Notes: generated by a model not told the origin, from the sequence alone. Numbered from the stretch's first letter, positions 32,950 through 44,980 are shown. The stretch: 64,000 nt of DNA from Anisus vortex (GCA_949126835.1 OX421495.1:21008958-21072957); one strand, 5' to 3'. Program-made: numbers and translations.

Positions 32950-33055
32950 CATATATATTACACTCACGCTCCTTCTATAAAGAAGATTATTGCGTCTTAA
33001 GCTCATCCGTGGTCTGAGTCTAGTCCAGCATTTAGATTAGTGTTTAAAATGACAT
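32950..33055 (-). mobile_element. LINE 3' tail fragment
   Basis: The reverse complement carries ACTAGACTCAGACCACGGAT, then GAGCTTAAGACGCAATAATC, the CTTCTTTATAGAAGGAGCGT hairpin and the end, collinear with 27990-28090. Orientation is minus. Confidence 0.7.
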
Positions 33056-33832
33056 AACAATGCTCTATTAAGCATCTTCTTTTTCTTATGAATATAAAAG
33101 TAAAATAAAACTTCTATTGTCATTTATTAAAAGACATAATATATATTATTTTTAAATCAATTTCTTTCGATTATTTTAAAATACCAATATCAAAACACAG
33201 TTTAGATGCTGAAAAACATGTTTAGTGTGTTTAAAACGTCAATACACTAAAAAATAAAATCAACACTCTAAATATAGAAGCAAATAAAACAACACAAAAC
33301 GTGTAAAAATTTGATAACATTTTTTTTTTAATCGATTAGGTTATTATTTTTTGTGTTTTCTTTCTGTTTGAAAAACATCCTGGTATAGAGCATTTGCAAT
33401 CACGTGACAAAAAGCACGAGCTTTTTGTTTACTTTGTCTAGTGGTCAGCCGTATTACTATAGGCTTAAGAATATTTTTTTTAATATCATCATTGCAACAA
33501 CATAAAGTAAAAATATATAAAACACTCATGCGGTGAACATTAAAATTCAAAAGCTAAAATTTCAACCGATTAAAAATCAATGGAGTAGGTTCCGTAAGTG
33601 CAGAATATTTAATTGAAGATGTCGATTGTTGAAAGTTGGCCTATCTTATTTTAATATCTAAAAGTAAAGCATATTAAGGTAGGCTGTGCAGTGTTTTACT
33701 CTTGAAAAACTATAAAAACCTCAAATCTTGTTTACTTCGTGGATGGACTACTAATGACTAAGTAACACAGTTAAGTATCAAGATTTATGCAAACCAATTC
33801 CTTATATTGTGCATGTAAAATAGACATAAGCT
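33056..33832. other. AT-rich DNA without recognised gene
   Basis: No gene recognised. The 68-codon minus frame at 33344-33550 has no motif. Confidence 0.5.
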
Positions 33833-35087
33833 AAAGGCTAGCCACACTAGAAACAAAATTTGTAAATCAGTGATTCACTGCGATTCAATTAAAAAATCAC
33901 GATGATTCGCCCCGTTTCAAATGTGGCATAGCGAGAAGCGCGATTCACCAGAATCAGTTTTAGCGGTGATTCGCGATGATTCACAGATTTAGAACATGTT
34001 CTAAAATTTGGAATCATGATTCTTGATTCAAGCTGTGTCAGCCGATGAGAAGCGCAAACTAGATCATGTGATAATTAGCCTAGTTAAAAAACAAAACAAA
34101 CATAACAGCTTCCTCTTCCACTTCGCTTAAAAGAGCATGGTATGCTCCATAGATCGTTCTTCTTTCGATTCAAGGTTTCACCCACCATTTTTTATTTCGT
34201 TTTCTTTGCGCTTTAAGTTGAACAGACGCAGCGGCACAGACCAAGACTATTTAGTCGTCACTGCTAGAATTCATGATTCTTGAACATAAAATGGCGCGTC
34301 AAGAACAGTCACTCTCAACACTTTCTTGATTCTTGAAAATATAATTGCGCGTCCTTGTTTTTCTGTGAATCTTGATTTACGTGTGGCATGGACAAGTCTT
34401 AACGTGTATGCATAAAAGGTCACGTGCAAACACATTTCCGTTCTTATTCGATCATTTTATTCGAAACAATGTCTGTGTGCTACTTTACTGGTTGTACTCA
34501 ATTTTGTTGGGGATTAAAATTTATTTCATTTCCAATAGATGTTTACAAAGCAAAACAATGCATTGTGAAAGTCAGAAGGGAATAATCATCTTTTTAAAAT
34601 ATCAAACTTATTGCTTAATGCAAAATAATTTTTGTTATTCGTTTTTATGAATTTACGCATTTTGTTTTCCAATAACCAAGAAAACGCAACTCTTGACTCA
34701 TTTATTTTGTAAACAAATAAAAATTTAACGTCACGCGACTAACACTTGAGTATTATTGATCGCCTGTTCAATTTTGATGTTAAAAACGGATTCCTCATAA
34801 CTAATATTGTATCCTTTGTATAATTCTAAAAGACTAGAACTGGCCGTCGAGGTTGAAATCAATGGTAAAAAAACCAGCAAAAGCATGCTTTTTTTGTTAT
34901 TAGTTTAAAAATAGAACAGGAAGTTCACGAACATTCGGGTTCAAAAGTTCACGCCTCATTAAGACTTGTTCATGGCTGATTGTAAAACAGCGTATTTCTG
35001 ATTCGCTCTGAAACAAGATTGTAGTTTTTCGCTGAATCATGATTCCAGTCAAAACGTGATTCTTGAGTATAGTGTGGTTTAGCCTTT
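33833..35087. mobile_element. Putative DNA element with 17-bp terminal inverted repeats
   Basis: The left end AAAGGCTAGCCACACTA and right end AGTGTGGTTTAGCCTTT are inverted repeats (15 of 17). Inside, TGATTC/GAATCA words are dense near both ends (33870-34040, 34980-35065), giving subterminal inverted repeats. No transposase is seen; the plus frame 34372-34650 has no motif. No clear target duplication was found, so superfamily is unassigned. Confidence 0.5.
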
Positions 35088-35239
35088 ATTAAAAAACAAT
35101 GGTTTTCAACATCATCACTATCATGACTGCTATTTACTTAGTTACGTCATCTAAAAACTTAAGCCACGCCTATTGTAAATGTTCTATTGAAAAATGGAAT
35201 GACACGTTTGTAAAAAGAAAATGTAATTCTCTTTAAAAG

Positions 35240-35625
35240 TACATCGTCTTTTATCTTTGGATTGAAAAACAACAGAATTCGGCTTATTAGGCCTTGACCC
35301 CCCGTTTTGTTGCCGTGTTGACTGCAGCCCGAGCGTCGAGGGATGGTATGGTTTGCAAACGCTGCAAAAAGTGTCTACTCGTTGGATCAGCTCATATAGA
35401 AATGCATGTCGTCCCATGTTGCCCCAAGTTGCCACATGAACCATGGGGAAAGGGCTAAAGTGCAGAGGTGGACACAAGTGACGAAGAGTTGAGGGTGGAA
35501 CTTGAGCAGGAGAAGTCCTTCCAGTGAGAATCATAACAAAAGGGCTCCTTAACTCACGCAAAGAGTAATTTGAAGAAACACATAGAAAACTATAATAACT
35601 TTCTTTTTCTTTTGTGGTCATTTTA
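35240..35625 (-). repeat. Unassigned possible retroposon
   Basis: Higher-complexity DNA with a 145-codon minus frame (35184-35621) that shows no recognised domain. Read on the minus strand, it resembles a retroposed sequence ending GGCCTAATAAGCCGAATTC. No tail or duplication could be proven. Confidence 0.3.
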
Positions 35626-35639
35626 AAAAAGTCAAAGGA

Positions 35640-36000
35640 GATATGATCTGCTATGCAGGCTTATAGACCAGCACCCCTGAGTGCCCCTGTGGAACTGAAC
35701 TCCAAATGCAGAGCACATCCTACAAAGGTGTCCACTCCACAGAGAGGCCCGTAACCAGGCCTGGCCTCAGGGAGCCACCATGAAGGAAAAGCTCTGGGGT
35801 CCAAAGCCATTCTCACAAACAACAGCCCGGTTCTTCAGAGAAACAGGACTGCCAGTCTGACACAGCAAATGAACGCTTAAGAAGAAAAATAGATCAGAAT
35901 GTTCCGGAACAGAGCATTCGCAATCAAATCACCCTTTAATTGTGGACTTCATCCTCGGTCTAACGGGGTCTCACAGTACAATGAAGAAGACAAAGAACAT
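35640..36000 (+). mobile_element. LINE ORF C-terminal remnant
   Basis: Plus-strand frames encode NAEHILQRCPLHREARNQAW, then a KLWGPKPFSQTTARFFRETG-like segment and GLPV before a stop. This is the pattern of the C terminus (His/Cys-rich, EHIL..CP) of a Jockey-type reverse transcriptase protein. Two stops occur upstream in the frame. About 110 bp of possible 3' UTR follow. It lies about 680 bp before the WSC gene's first coding exon. Confidence 0.6.
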
Positions 36001-36384
36001 TTGTAAAGAAAAGCCAAAGTTCCAATAATTTACAAGAGCACAAATGGCCACGAGGTTGCTTTTTTTCAATAGGCCTAATGTAAAACATTTTTAAAAATTA
36101 AAATCTGTATTTATTGAATACTAACTAAATGTTTCGAAAAAAAAAAATGAAAAAAAAAAACACTATTCAAATTTGTTGAGCGAGGTCTGGGCGTGGTTGG
36201 GAAAAGTTCAGTGTTAAAACATATTGTTTTATAAACATTCTATTTTTAGCGTAATTATTGCATTAAAACAGTGCAAAATATGCAATAAAACGCATATTGA
36301 ACGCCTTTATTTTAATCTGATGACGATAAGTAATTATATTATTTATTTAACTTTTAAGAATTTAAGAATATTTTTTTTAAATAG

Positions 36385-36415
36385 TAAAAGCGTCTGTAAC
36401 ATATAAGATAAGATC
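36385..36415 (+). mobile_element. LINE/SINE 3' tail remnant
   Basis: AAGCGTCTGTAACATATAAG followed by ATAAGAT matches the shared tail only. The body is absent. Confidence 0.45.
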
Positions 36416-36676
36416 AAGGTTAAAAGTGTAATGTTGATAATATAAGGGTTTTCAATGATTTTAAAGAAGATATTGTGAATTGTTTTATTTTCTTCTGGAC
36501 TATCTAGCATATATTCTAAAATACATGCATGTGTGTAATGTCTTGTTATTGTAACATTATATGAATTAGTTGTTTTTTATTTTCTCATAGTTTGCGCTTC
36601 CCCAGTTAAGAAAGAAGATATAGATCTAATAAAAAAACAAATATCTTATACTCGAAAGTACAGTCAGCTCCTTGTG

Positions 36677-36752
36677 ATGGTTTTCAAGATGCTGACGAAA
36701 GCTTTTAACGCTTGTATCACCCTGTTCTTCAGTATATTATGTATTGGCATTG
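36677..36752 (+). CDS. WSC protein exon 1: signal peptide
   Basis: ATG at 36677 opens 25 codons plus one base, encoding MVFKMLTKAF then a hydrophobic NACITLFFSILCIGI, a classical signal peptide. Donor GTAAAA follows. The single leftover G joins the GT that opens exon 2. The ATG context (GTGATGG) has G at +4. An internal Met lies at codon 5. The 5' UTR and promoter could not be located. Intron 1 is filled by a TGTGTCTGTGTGTTAA-type satellite. Confidence 0.7.
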
Positions 36753-36779
36753 GTAAAACAACAGCATCTATTTATTTGC

Positions 36780-37545
36780 TTACTGTTTGTGTATTCATGT
36801 CTGTGTGTTCCCGTCTGTGTGTTCTTGTCTGTGTTTAATGTATGTGAGTCTGTGTGTTAATTTATGTGTATCTAGGTGTTATTTTATGTGAGTCTGTGTG
36901 TTAATTTATGTGTGTCTGTGTGTTAATTTATGTGTGTATATGTGTTAATGTATGTGTGTTAAAATATGTGTGTCTGTGTGTTCCTGTCTTTGAATTAATT
37001 TATGTATGTCTGTGTCTTAATTTATGTGGTTATGTGTGTTAAATTATGTTTGTTAAATTATGTGTGTCTGTGTGTTCCTATCTGTGTGTTAAATTATGTT
37101 TGTTAAATTATGTGTGTCTGTGTGTTCCTATCTGTGTGTTAAATTATGTTTGTTAAATTATGTGTGTCTGTGTGTTCCTATCTGTGTGTTAAATTATGTT
37201 TGTTAAATTATGTGTGTCTGTGTGTTCCTGTCTGTGTGTTAAATTATTATGTTTGACCGTAGGTTCCTGTCTTTGTATTAATTTATGTGTGTCTGTGTGT
37301 TAATTTATGTGGTTCTGTGTGTTAAATTATGTGTGTCTATGTGTTACTGTCTGTGTGTTAAATTATGTTTGTTATATTATGTTTGTCTGTGTGTTCCTAT
37401 CTGTGTTCAATTATTATGTGTGACTGTGTGTTCCTGTGTTTGTGTTAAATTAGGTGTGTCTGTGTGTTAATGTCTGTGTGTTAATTTATGTTTGTCTGTG
37501 TTTTCTTGTCTGTGTGTTAATTTATGTGTGTCTGTATGTTCAGTG
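36780..37545. repeat. TGTGTCTGTGTGTTAA-type satellite in intron 1
   Basis: Tandem units of about 23 bp (TTTATGTGTGTCTGTGTGTT) change to a higher-order unit of about 60 bp (CCTATCTGTGTGTTAAATTA, then TGTTTGTTAAATTATG) repeated about four times at 37075-37260. Open frames across it are repeat-derived. Confidence 0.9.
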
Positions 37546-37989
37546 TTTACGTATAATAATAATAATCTTCATTATCCCAAATGAAAACCGTTTTAGAATA
37601 ATTTAAGACTTACAAAAAAATCAAAGTAAAAAATATCAAATATGCTAATTACGTACTAAAGTAAAATCAATAAATAGATACATCAATCAATCACAATCAT
37701 ACAATCATACATTTCTAAGTGTAGTGCACCGTTGAAGAGAGAAAGTTTATAGTTTCTATATATGTTTGTGTGTGTGTACATTTAAATGTGTTTGGGTGTT
37801 GTTCATTTATGATATGTTTATATTTAAAATGAAATAAGCTGCGCGTTAACATTAAAAAAAAATAAAAAATGTCAACAGCAATAAAAGCTGACATTTGTGA
37901 AGTTCATCGGCGAGTTGGAGAAATACAATATGATTAACTTAACACAAATAGTCACCAACATCAATGAACACATTGTCATTTTTGTCTAG

Positions 37990-38148
37990 GTGCTGAGCAA
38001 GTGTCCAGCGTAGGTTGCCTGAAAGTCGTAGACGGGGGAGATGAGTTCAAGACTCTGGCCAAGGACTACAGCGCCGATAAGATGGACGTTAAGAACTGCA
38101 TCGTGAAGTGTTGGTCGTTACGCTTCACTTATGCTGCACTTCAGGCAG
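37990..38148 (+). CDS. WSC protein exon 2: first half of WSC domain 1
   Basis: Acceptor TTTGTCTAG precedes it. After two bases completing a Gly codon it encodes AEQVSSVGCLKVVDGGDEF, then YSADKMDVKNCIVKCWS and FTYAALQ. This is the N-terminal half of a WSC domain: GC start, a polar stretch, then the C-x3-C pair. The end is ambiguous: GT donor at 38149 (ending GCAG, phase 1) or GC donor after 38144 (CAG, phase 0). Either joins exon 3 in frame. Confidence 0.8.
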
Positions 38149-38890
38149 GTGGATTGGAAGCATCTCGTTATATGTTTAAAAAAAAAGTATTGTTGTATGG
38201 CATGACATGTAGATCTATATAGAACTTCAAACATTGTTCATTCAGTAAGACAAGTTTGCACAATTTGTGCCTGAAGATTGTGTCACCGTCACAGCACTCA
38301 TCCAACCCCACTTCGCGCCTTACTAAGGTAAGGTATAGCGTCATAGCTAGATGAATTCGGTGTCAAGACATTTTCCAGACAACATTTTGACCTCTTTAGA
38401 TAACTTTTCTTTCTTGGGGTGTGGGCGAAGGTGGGGGTAGAGTTGACAAAAAAAAAAAACAACCTCAACCAATGGACTACCACGCCTAGTCGTCACATGA
38501 TATTAATTGTTTACCTCCGCCCCCCCCCCCTCCTACATCTTTTTGGTTAGATTGTTGCAAAAGCAAATTAGCATAAAAATTGTCTCATGACACTTATTAA
38601 CCCACTCATGTCAGAACTTATTTCCAATTATTTCCGAAATAATTTGTTTTCTCAAGTATTCTTTAGTAGATTATCGACTCTTTCACAGCATGGTCGTGTT
38701 ATTACAAGATCCAATAAATGTATATCAAGTGCATCAACAAGAATAGATCTAAGTTTTATAACATACACCAGCTTGGTTGCATTCAAGTGACTATCGTATT
38801 AAATGCGGCTTTGATATGAGTCATCAAATAGTTTTTTTTTTTCCATTATTGCATGTATCATGTGTGTGTGTGTAATCTTGTTTTAGAAAG

Positions 38891-39022
38891 GTTACTTGTG
38901 TTTCTGCGGACTGTCGGCAAGGGACACCATCAAAGTAGCAGACGACGAGTGTGACAGCAGATGTAACGGAAACTGCAGGCAGGCCTGTGGCGGGGACCTT
39001 GCTATCTCAGTTTATACAACAG
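38891..39022 (+). CDS. WSC protein exon 3: second half of WSC domain 1
   Basis: Encodes YLCFCGLSARDTIKVADDEC, then DSRCNGNCRQACGGDLAISV and YTT. CFCG, C-x3-C and CGG followed by SVY are hallmarks of the C-terminal half of WSC domains. With the alternative phase-0 splice it starts at 38887 (AAA). It ends with one base of the next codon before GTCAAT. Confidence 0.85.
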
Positions 39023-39169
39023 GTCAATGATTCTCTCACCCTTTCCCGCGTTTCTCTATCAAAATGCTAAACAAACGAACAAAAAAAAACTTGATATTGG
39101 ACGCTAGCATTAAACTAGAACACAAATCAGCAAGGATGATAATATTTCAGAACACGAATAAACTAGTCC

Positions 39170-40440
39170 ACGGGTCGGCTTACTTTTCGGACTTTTTTTA
39201 TGGGGTCATGAAGTTACACTAGGCTAGGAGAAACAAGGTATTGAAGGTCTTTTTCTTTAAATACAGACACTTCACTGAGAATAAATGATTTTGTAAGATT
39301 TTACTCGCTGAGTCAATGTCCTTTTCTAATGAAGGGGGGGGGGTAATGGAGGCTAGAAGAAAGAATTCGTTTAACGAACATGTTGTTTGAATTAAAAAAT
39401 ACAGTTCGCTAAATGGGACACAATGATGTTGCATGCTTCTTGGAGACAGTAACAATAATAATTGGGTTTTAACAGAATGCATTATAGGTGGTTGTCAGTC
39501 AGGTAGAGAGAGCAGATTGTTTTTGCAAAACTTCATCTTGGAGAAAAGATGCCCACGAAAAAATTTATTATGTGGTGTTGAACATTTTCAATCTTACTCT
39601 TGAAATTAACATCTTTTGGAACTGAGTACACGGCAGCTGGCGGCTGGCGGTAGAAGTCAGTGAAAGTGTAGTGAAAGCCAAAAGTAAACTTGGAAATACA
39701 AATGTTAGAAGCCTGCAGCTCAATAAATTTCATTGTACTTCAGAAGATGCGTCGCCATAATGTAGGTCAAAGGAGTGCTGACGAGTCTGAATACTTGCAA
39801 ATGAGAACGAACATCTGTGAAGCGCCAATATAATTAATTCGTATTGCACTAGTCGATGTCAACAATGGCTGATTCACATTCTGCAAGGTATGAGAATCGA
39901 CATAACCCCCCCCCCCCCCCACTCCCAGAACAAAATTTTGCTTCAAATATTTGCATGTAGGCGTCCATGTCAGTGATGAACCCGTCAGCTCCTTGCAGCT
40001 TCAAGTTGATTCAAATAAGAATTGATATCAGTGAGGAAACCTAGCAGATAGAGCTAAATCTCGTCTGAGAACTCTTGAAATCAATCCTTTATGGTCCCTA
40101 TTATTGATATTGGAGGAGGATGAAGACACGCCTTAAGATTTTGCTTGCATTGAGCCAACGAACCTCATTGCGCTAAAGCAGATCAGCTTCTGCTGCTTCG
40201 CGCGTGCGATTGAAGCTATTTTGGTTGAGATGACGATCCAGCTGACGCCATCCCAGTATCTGCCCGCTGTTTTTGGCACACTAAACTCTTGGTGGGTGAT
40301 TTGTTGTAAGAATGATGATTGAACTCGATAGCTTATATTTGATTGGATTTTCTTTGTCACAACAATTTAATGAATACATTAACGGCTGTAACAGCAATAA
40401 TTGTACAATTTTAGACACTGTCCGAATGGACCAAAGCTTT
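39170..40440 (-). pseudogene. Decayed hAT transposase (GTF2IRD2/ZBED-like) in intron 3
   Basis: Read on the minus strand, the frame fragments include NLKLQGADGFITDMDAYMQI followed by FEAKFCSG near 39935-40010, a RRFTDVRSHLQVF segment and KFIELQASNICISKF near 39690-39735. These are the order and style of the hAT transposases related to GTF2IRD2 and ZBED-family genes. Stops and frameshifts are frequent. The low-coordinate end, CACGGGTCGGCTTACTTTTC near 39177, may be a degraded hAT terminus. Confidence 0.6.
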
Positions 40441-40512
40441 TGCTAAAAACGAGGTAATAAACGAAAACAAACACTCGAGACAATCAATTAGGGTGAATTT
40501 CTAGAGGGCCTT

Positions 40513-41870
40513 GGGCACTGTCCAGAAAGTATGTCACGCTATTTTTGACCAGTTTTAACCCCCTCCACCCCCAGGTCACAAACTCTCACAAATCTCGGAC
40601 CCCCTCGCCCCCCCCCCCTAAAGTACGTCACACTTTCGAACATTTTTTTTTAAATTAACACCTATTTTAAAATTGTATCGAAAACACACTTCACTATTAA
40701 ACAGTATTAAAATATAAAATGTTCACTTAAAAATTAAAGTGACTTTAATAGTAGAATAGTTAATTGTCAACAGTTGTCACAGTTATTCATTGAAGCAGTA
40801 ACTCAATCTATATTGAATTGAAAAAAAATATTAGACTAGACAATTATATAACACACATCATTTATCTGCTGCTTTTTCATTTAGGCCTACAATAGGTGAG
40901 GTCAAGTTTTAGATAATCTTCGATTATGCAATCCTTTGTTTTACACAGGATAAGAAGTAGATTAGCGAAACTTGACTTCACCCAATGATCAAATAATAAA
41001 AAGGAAACACAAAATTGACTAAAAACAAGACTGGATTGACTAATTATGTGACACACTCTTGTGAAATATTGAATCTGTTTATTATGGGTCTGTGAATTAT
41101 GTTTAATTCAAAAATTTCACTGGACATCATCCATCCATGGTGAAGTGAAGTGTTCATCCATAGTTACGGCTGGCATCAATCTTTCACCATCATTATTTCC
41201 TGGAAGGATAATTGCAGACAGACCAACTTCATCCTCATCTAGCCACTCAACATCCTCTGAATGTGCATTTTCTCTTCTGGCAATAACTGCCATGAGTTCT
41301 CTTTGCCTTGTAGCAGCGATTCTCAAAGTACGGATGCGTTTTATCTGAGTTGATTCTGGAACAGTTTGGGTTGGCACATTCTCCCGAGACTGAGCTCTGT
41401 GTGTCCCTGCATGTTTCTTGAACATTGTTTGTGAGGTGAAGTATAAGTGACACACTTTGCAAATTGGATCAAGTAAGCTGTTCTGCAAAGATGGACAATA
41501 AAGATCATATGCTTGTACTTTGAAAACTCCTGTTGATCTCGGCATAATGTCATAAAATTTGAGAGTTTGTGCCACAAACAATGATGGAAATTTATGAGAA
41601 TCTGCATCGGCTCTTTCTGACGCTTTGAGTCCATCAGTTGTTTGGTTGATTGGAATTGGAGGAGGAAAGAATATCGACGGAAAATGATTTTTTAAAGTTT
41701 TTAAATTCTACTTAGAAAAATATTTAAAAAAAAAATAGAAATAAAATTAAAAATAAATAAATGTGTGACGTCACACATGGCCTGACCCCCTCCCCCCTGT
41801 CACAAACTGTCACACTTTCTTACACCCCCTCCTCCCCTCTGGGGCGTGACGTACTTTATGGACGGCCCCT
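40513..41870 (-). mobile_element. DNA element with TIRs carrying a C2H2-type protein
   Basis: The left end GGGCACTGTCCAGAAAGTAT then GTCACGC and the right end GCGTGACGTACTTTATGGAC then GGCCCC form imperfect inverted repeats. Both subterminal regions hold C-rich stretches with CACAAACT words (40555-40620, 41785-41840). The interior holds the minus-strand frame at 41117-41581. Superfamily not assigned; no clear target duplication. Confidence 0.6.
41117..41581 (-). CDS. C2H2 zinc-finger-like protein of a DNA element
   Basis: 154 codons with a C-x2-C ... H-x4-H finger (CKVCHLYFTSQTMFKKHAGTH) near residues 41-61. A basic segment (RTLRIAATRQRELMAVIARR) and an acidic Trp-containing EWLDEDEVG follow. 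Upstream, in another frame, 41341-41634 continues similar sequence, so the gene may be longer and broken. No catalytic domain was recognised, so it may be the C-terminal part of a transposon-encoded protein or an accessory protein. Confidence 0.45.
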   Translation of the reverse strand: MFVAQTLKFYDIMPRSTGVFKVQAYDLYCPSLQNSLLDPICKVCHLYFTSQTMFKKHAGTHRAQSRENVPTQTVPESTQIKRIRTLRIAATRQRELMAVIARRENAHSEDVEWLDEDEVGLSAIILPGNNDGERLMPAVTMDEHFTSPWMDDVQ

Positions 41871-42301
41871 TGAGGACGAGTTGTAACACCAGCTAGGTCA
41901 TATCCAGCCTAAAGGCCGGACTGTATCGACCTATGTCAACAAAGCCTTGACAAGATGATAATTAATAGAAAATGCTTAGATTTTTTTTGTCGAGATTACA
42001 AAGAGTTTATCCATTCAGCAAAACACAATACGTTTCCATCTAATCACTGTAAACACTAGCCATCCATCCACCTTGCATCCACCTTTCATTTTCCATCCAT
42101 CAACAATCCATCCACGTTCCATCCATCTAACCAAAATCCATCTATCGACCTATTATCTGTCAATTCGTTCATCTCTCCGTCTGTCCATCCATCAATGCAC
42201 ACAAATATCGATCCATCCATTTGTTTATTCTATTCACACATTTCCCTCCCATCAATTTGGCTTTTTATCATATTGTCAATATAATATATAGATAGACGCA
42301 C

Positions 42302-42495
42302 CAGTGGCGTAGCCAGCCGGGTTTTGACGCTAGCTGGCGGGAGGGGGGGGGGGCGAAGCGAAATTTTAAAAAAGACTCCACTTTCAGCACATTTTCTCAG
42401 ATTAATAGAAGAATTAAGAATCTGTACGTAACAAGTCTAACCTAAATTGTGTACGTTTACACATACATGCCATCGACACACACACATATATTTAC
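42302..42495 (+). mobile_element. Possible hAT fragment (CAGTGGCGTAGC end)
   Basis: CAGTGGCGTAGCCAGCCGGG is a hAT-like left terminus. AGACGCAC occurs just before it (42294-42301) and again at 42496-42503, a perfect 8-mer repeat. No matching right terminus precedes the second 8-mer, so the right end is lost or the repeat is chance. Confidence 0.4.
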
Positions 42496-42861
42496 AGACG
42501 CACGTGCTTAGTGTGTTGTTCGTTGTTTCTCTTTCGAAGAACACAATACAGTTCGGATATTTCATAAGCCTACAGTGTTACCAGGTCATTGACAAACCGT
42601 CTATACAAGACATTACTCTAGACTAGACATTGATCAGCATTTAGCTATAAGATTTTCCCAAGACATTAGACTATGCAAACTTGGGCAGATTACTAAGTGA
42701 CAGCGTGTAGTGCATGAAGAGGTACACATCATATGAGAATTATATAAATTATGCCTATCGATAACATTTTATATCGTCTAATTTGATAACCAGGTTATAT
42801 CCGTGAGCCTATTATTGCCATAGAACAACGGGATCTGTTTAAAGGTGAAATATAAATCTAT

Positions 42862-43545
42862 CTAACAAACAATCTATCTATCTATCTATCTATCTGTCTA
42901 ACTATCTATAGATCTGTCTAACTAACTATCTATCTATCTAACTATCTATCTATATGTCGAACTATCTATCTATCTATCGGTCTATCTATTCATCTGTCTG
43001 TATATTATTATATATCTGTCTATCTATCTATTTGTCTAACTATCTATCTAACGATCTATCTATCTATCTATCTATCTGTCTAATTATTTATATATCTGTC
43101 TAACTATCTATATATCTAACTATCTATCTATATGTCTAACTATCTATCTGTCTGTCTATCTATCCATCTGTCTGTATATATGTCTGTCTATCTATCTATC
43201 TCTCTGTCTAACTATCTATCTATCTATCTGTCTATCTGTCTATCTGTCTATCTGTCTATCTGTCTATCTGTCTATCTGTCTATCTGTCTATCTGTCTATC
43301 TGTCTATCTGTCTATCTGTCTATCTGTCTATCTGTCTATCTGTCTATCTGTCTATCTGTCTATCTGTCTATCTGTCTATCTGTCTATCTGTCTATCTGTC
43401 TATCTGTCTATCTGTCTATCTGTCTATCTGTCTATCTGTCTACATATCTACCTGTCTATCTGTCCACATATCTACCTGTCTATCTGTCTAAATGTTCAAA
43501 AATGTCTATCTATCTGTCTGTCTATCTATCTGCCAATCTGCCTAT
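42862..43545. repeat. (TCTA)n / (TCTATCTG)n microsatellite in intron 3
   Basis: Degenerate TCTA/TCTG to 43220, then about 27 nearly perfect copies of the 8-mer TATCTGTC to 43440, then variants. The 119-codon plus frame (ICLSVYLS repeats) is repeat-derived. It ends about 200 bp before exon 4. Confidence 0.93.
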
Positions 43546-43744
43546 CTATAAATAGAACCAACATAATTATCAATTGTTTGTCTATTTATCTATCTAATTA
43601 ACCTTTCATTTGTCTATCTATATATCTTGCTATCTAGATAAATAAATAGATATGATGGATTAAATCGCCTTTAAAAAAGTGGCCGTAAATTTATTGTATA
43701 TTTAATTAATGAATATATACTTTTTGTTGTTGTTATAAATACAG

Positions 43745-43890
43745 CTAAAATTGGATGCTATGACAGAATGGAATCCTCCAAAGTACTGTGTCCGAAAGAC
43801 TTAGCACCAATACGGACCGTCAGGATGTCAGTGCCCCTGTGTATGTACTACTGTGACTCCATCTACTCAGCCAAATTCGCTACACTCTCC
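43745..43890 (+). CDS. WSC protein exon 4: first half of WSC domain 2
   Basis: Acceptor AAATACAG. CT completes an Ala codon with the last G of exon 3. It encodes KIGCYDRMESSKVLCPKDLA, then PIRTVRMSVPLCMYYC and DSIYSAKFATLS. It is parallel to exon 2 (GC start, C-x3-C). The donor GTAAGT follows TCC in phase 0. The preceding intron contains a decayed hAT, a zinc-finger-bearing TIR element and a TCTATCTG satellite. Confidence 0.85.
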
Positions 43891-44555
43891 GTAAGTCTGT
43901 ATTACGTTTTATATTCCCCAGGTACACTGTCCGTAAGTCTGTGTAACTTTTTATAGATTCCATGGTATACTGAGAGAAACTTACGCAATCGGATTTTTTT
44001 TTTACATAAATGGTAGCCAAGCACTTCACACGACGCAGAATAAAATAATAATCTTTGGACTGTGTACTGCTTATAATAATCAGGGTACGGCGGGTACGAT
44101 GATCTGGAAAGCTCTTTGAAGTAACCATTAATTGCAGTTCGCAGTTGTTGTCCTAGGGTTTTGAGAGGGTTATAGAATCGTCAATGGTCACAACTTATAG
44201 CACTTTACTTTAGCGCCCATAATCTACATGTATGGGTAAACAATTTTGAATACTGATCTACCTCTATTCCAATGACTTCCTGCTTTATTTAAAATTGCAT
44301 GTACTTTTGAACTCTAAGCGACATTGATATTGCCATTCTCTGCTGTTTCAAATCTTGGAGTCTTCTCTTGTTTGTCTAGAATCCTGGTCACTGTGACATA
44401 AAATTAAAAAACTCAAGCCACTCGATGAATGTTAAAAAAAGAATGTAATGCTTGAACTTGTGTACCGTACAATAATAACACTCAACTTCACTGGTTAATA
44501 ACAAGTAGCTCCCTTGTAGCTATGCAAAAATCAACATAATAAATAACTATATAAT

Positions 44556-44830
44556 AATAACAATGGTAATTTCTTATAGCGCTTCTATCCATGCTATTAA
44601 ATTTATTATGCTTAGTGCGCTCTTGATGTGAATGTCAGTAGCAGATGTATTAGTATGTAAGGCACACATCCATTAGCCAAAGAGAAAGGTCTTTACGTTA
44701 TTTTTAAAAGACTCTCTTGTCCCAGATTCTCTCAGTGTCTAGGGTAAACTGTTTTATAAAGAAAGCGCCACATATTCAAATGAGCGCCACTCCAACCACT
44801 CCATGGCACTGCTTTTTGTGTCCATCAAAA
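44556..44830 (+). repeat. SINE-like interspersed repeat (TTATAGCGC type)
   Basis: AATGGTAATTTCTTATAGCG then CTTCTATCCATGCTATTAAA resembles 9205-9260 (AATGGTTATTTACAAAGCG, then TTCTATCCATGCTGTTAAA). A weaker relative follows the ATA tract at 19441. No Pol III box or tail was identified, so the class is uncertain. Confidence 0.45.
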
Positions 44831-44980
44831 TTAATTGTAAATAAATAGCTCTACGTGAACTAGTGAGACAATTTCAAATACAATAAAGACCTAGAAACTA
44901 TTATCACATGCTGTTCACAAATAACATTGTCAAATGGAAACAAACACTAAATTGTCTCAACATTTTTAAAACCTTTAAGC

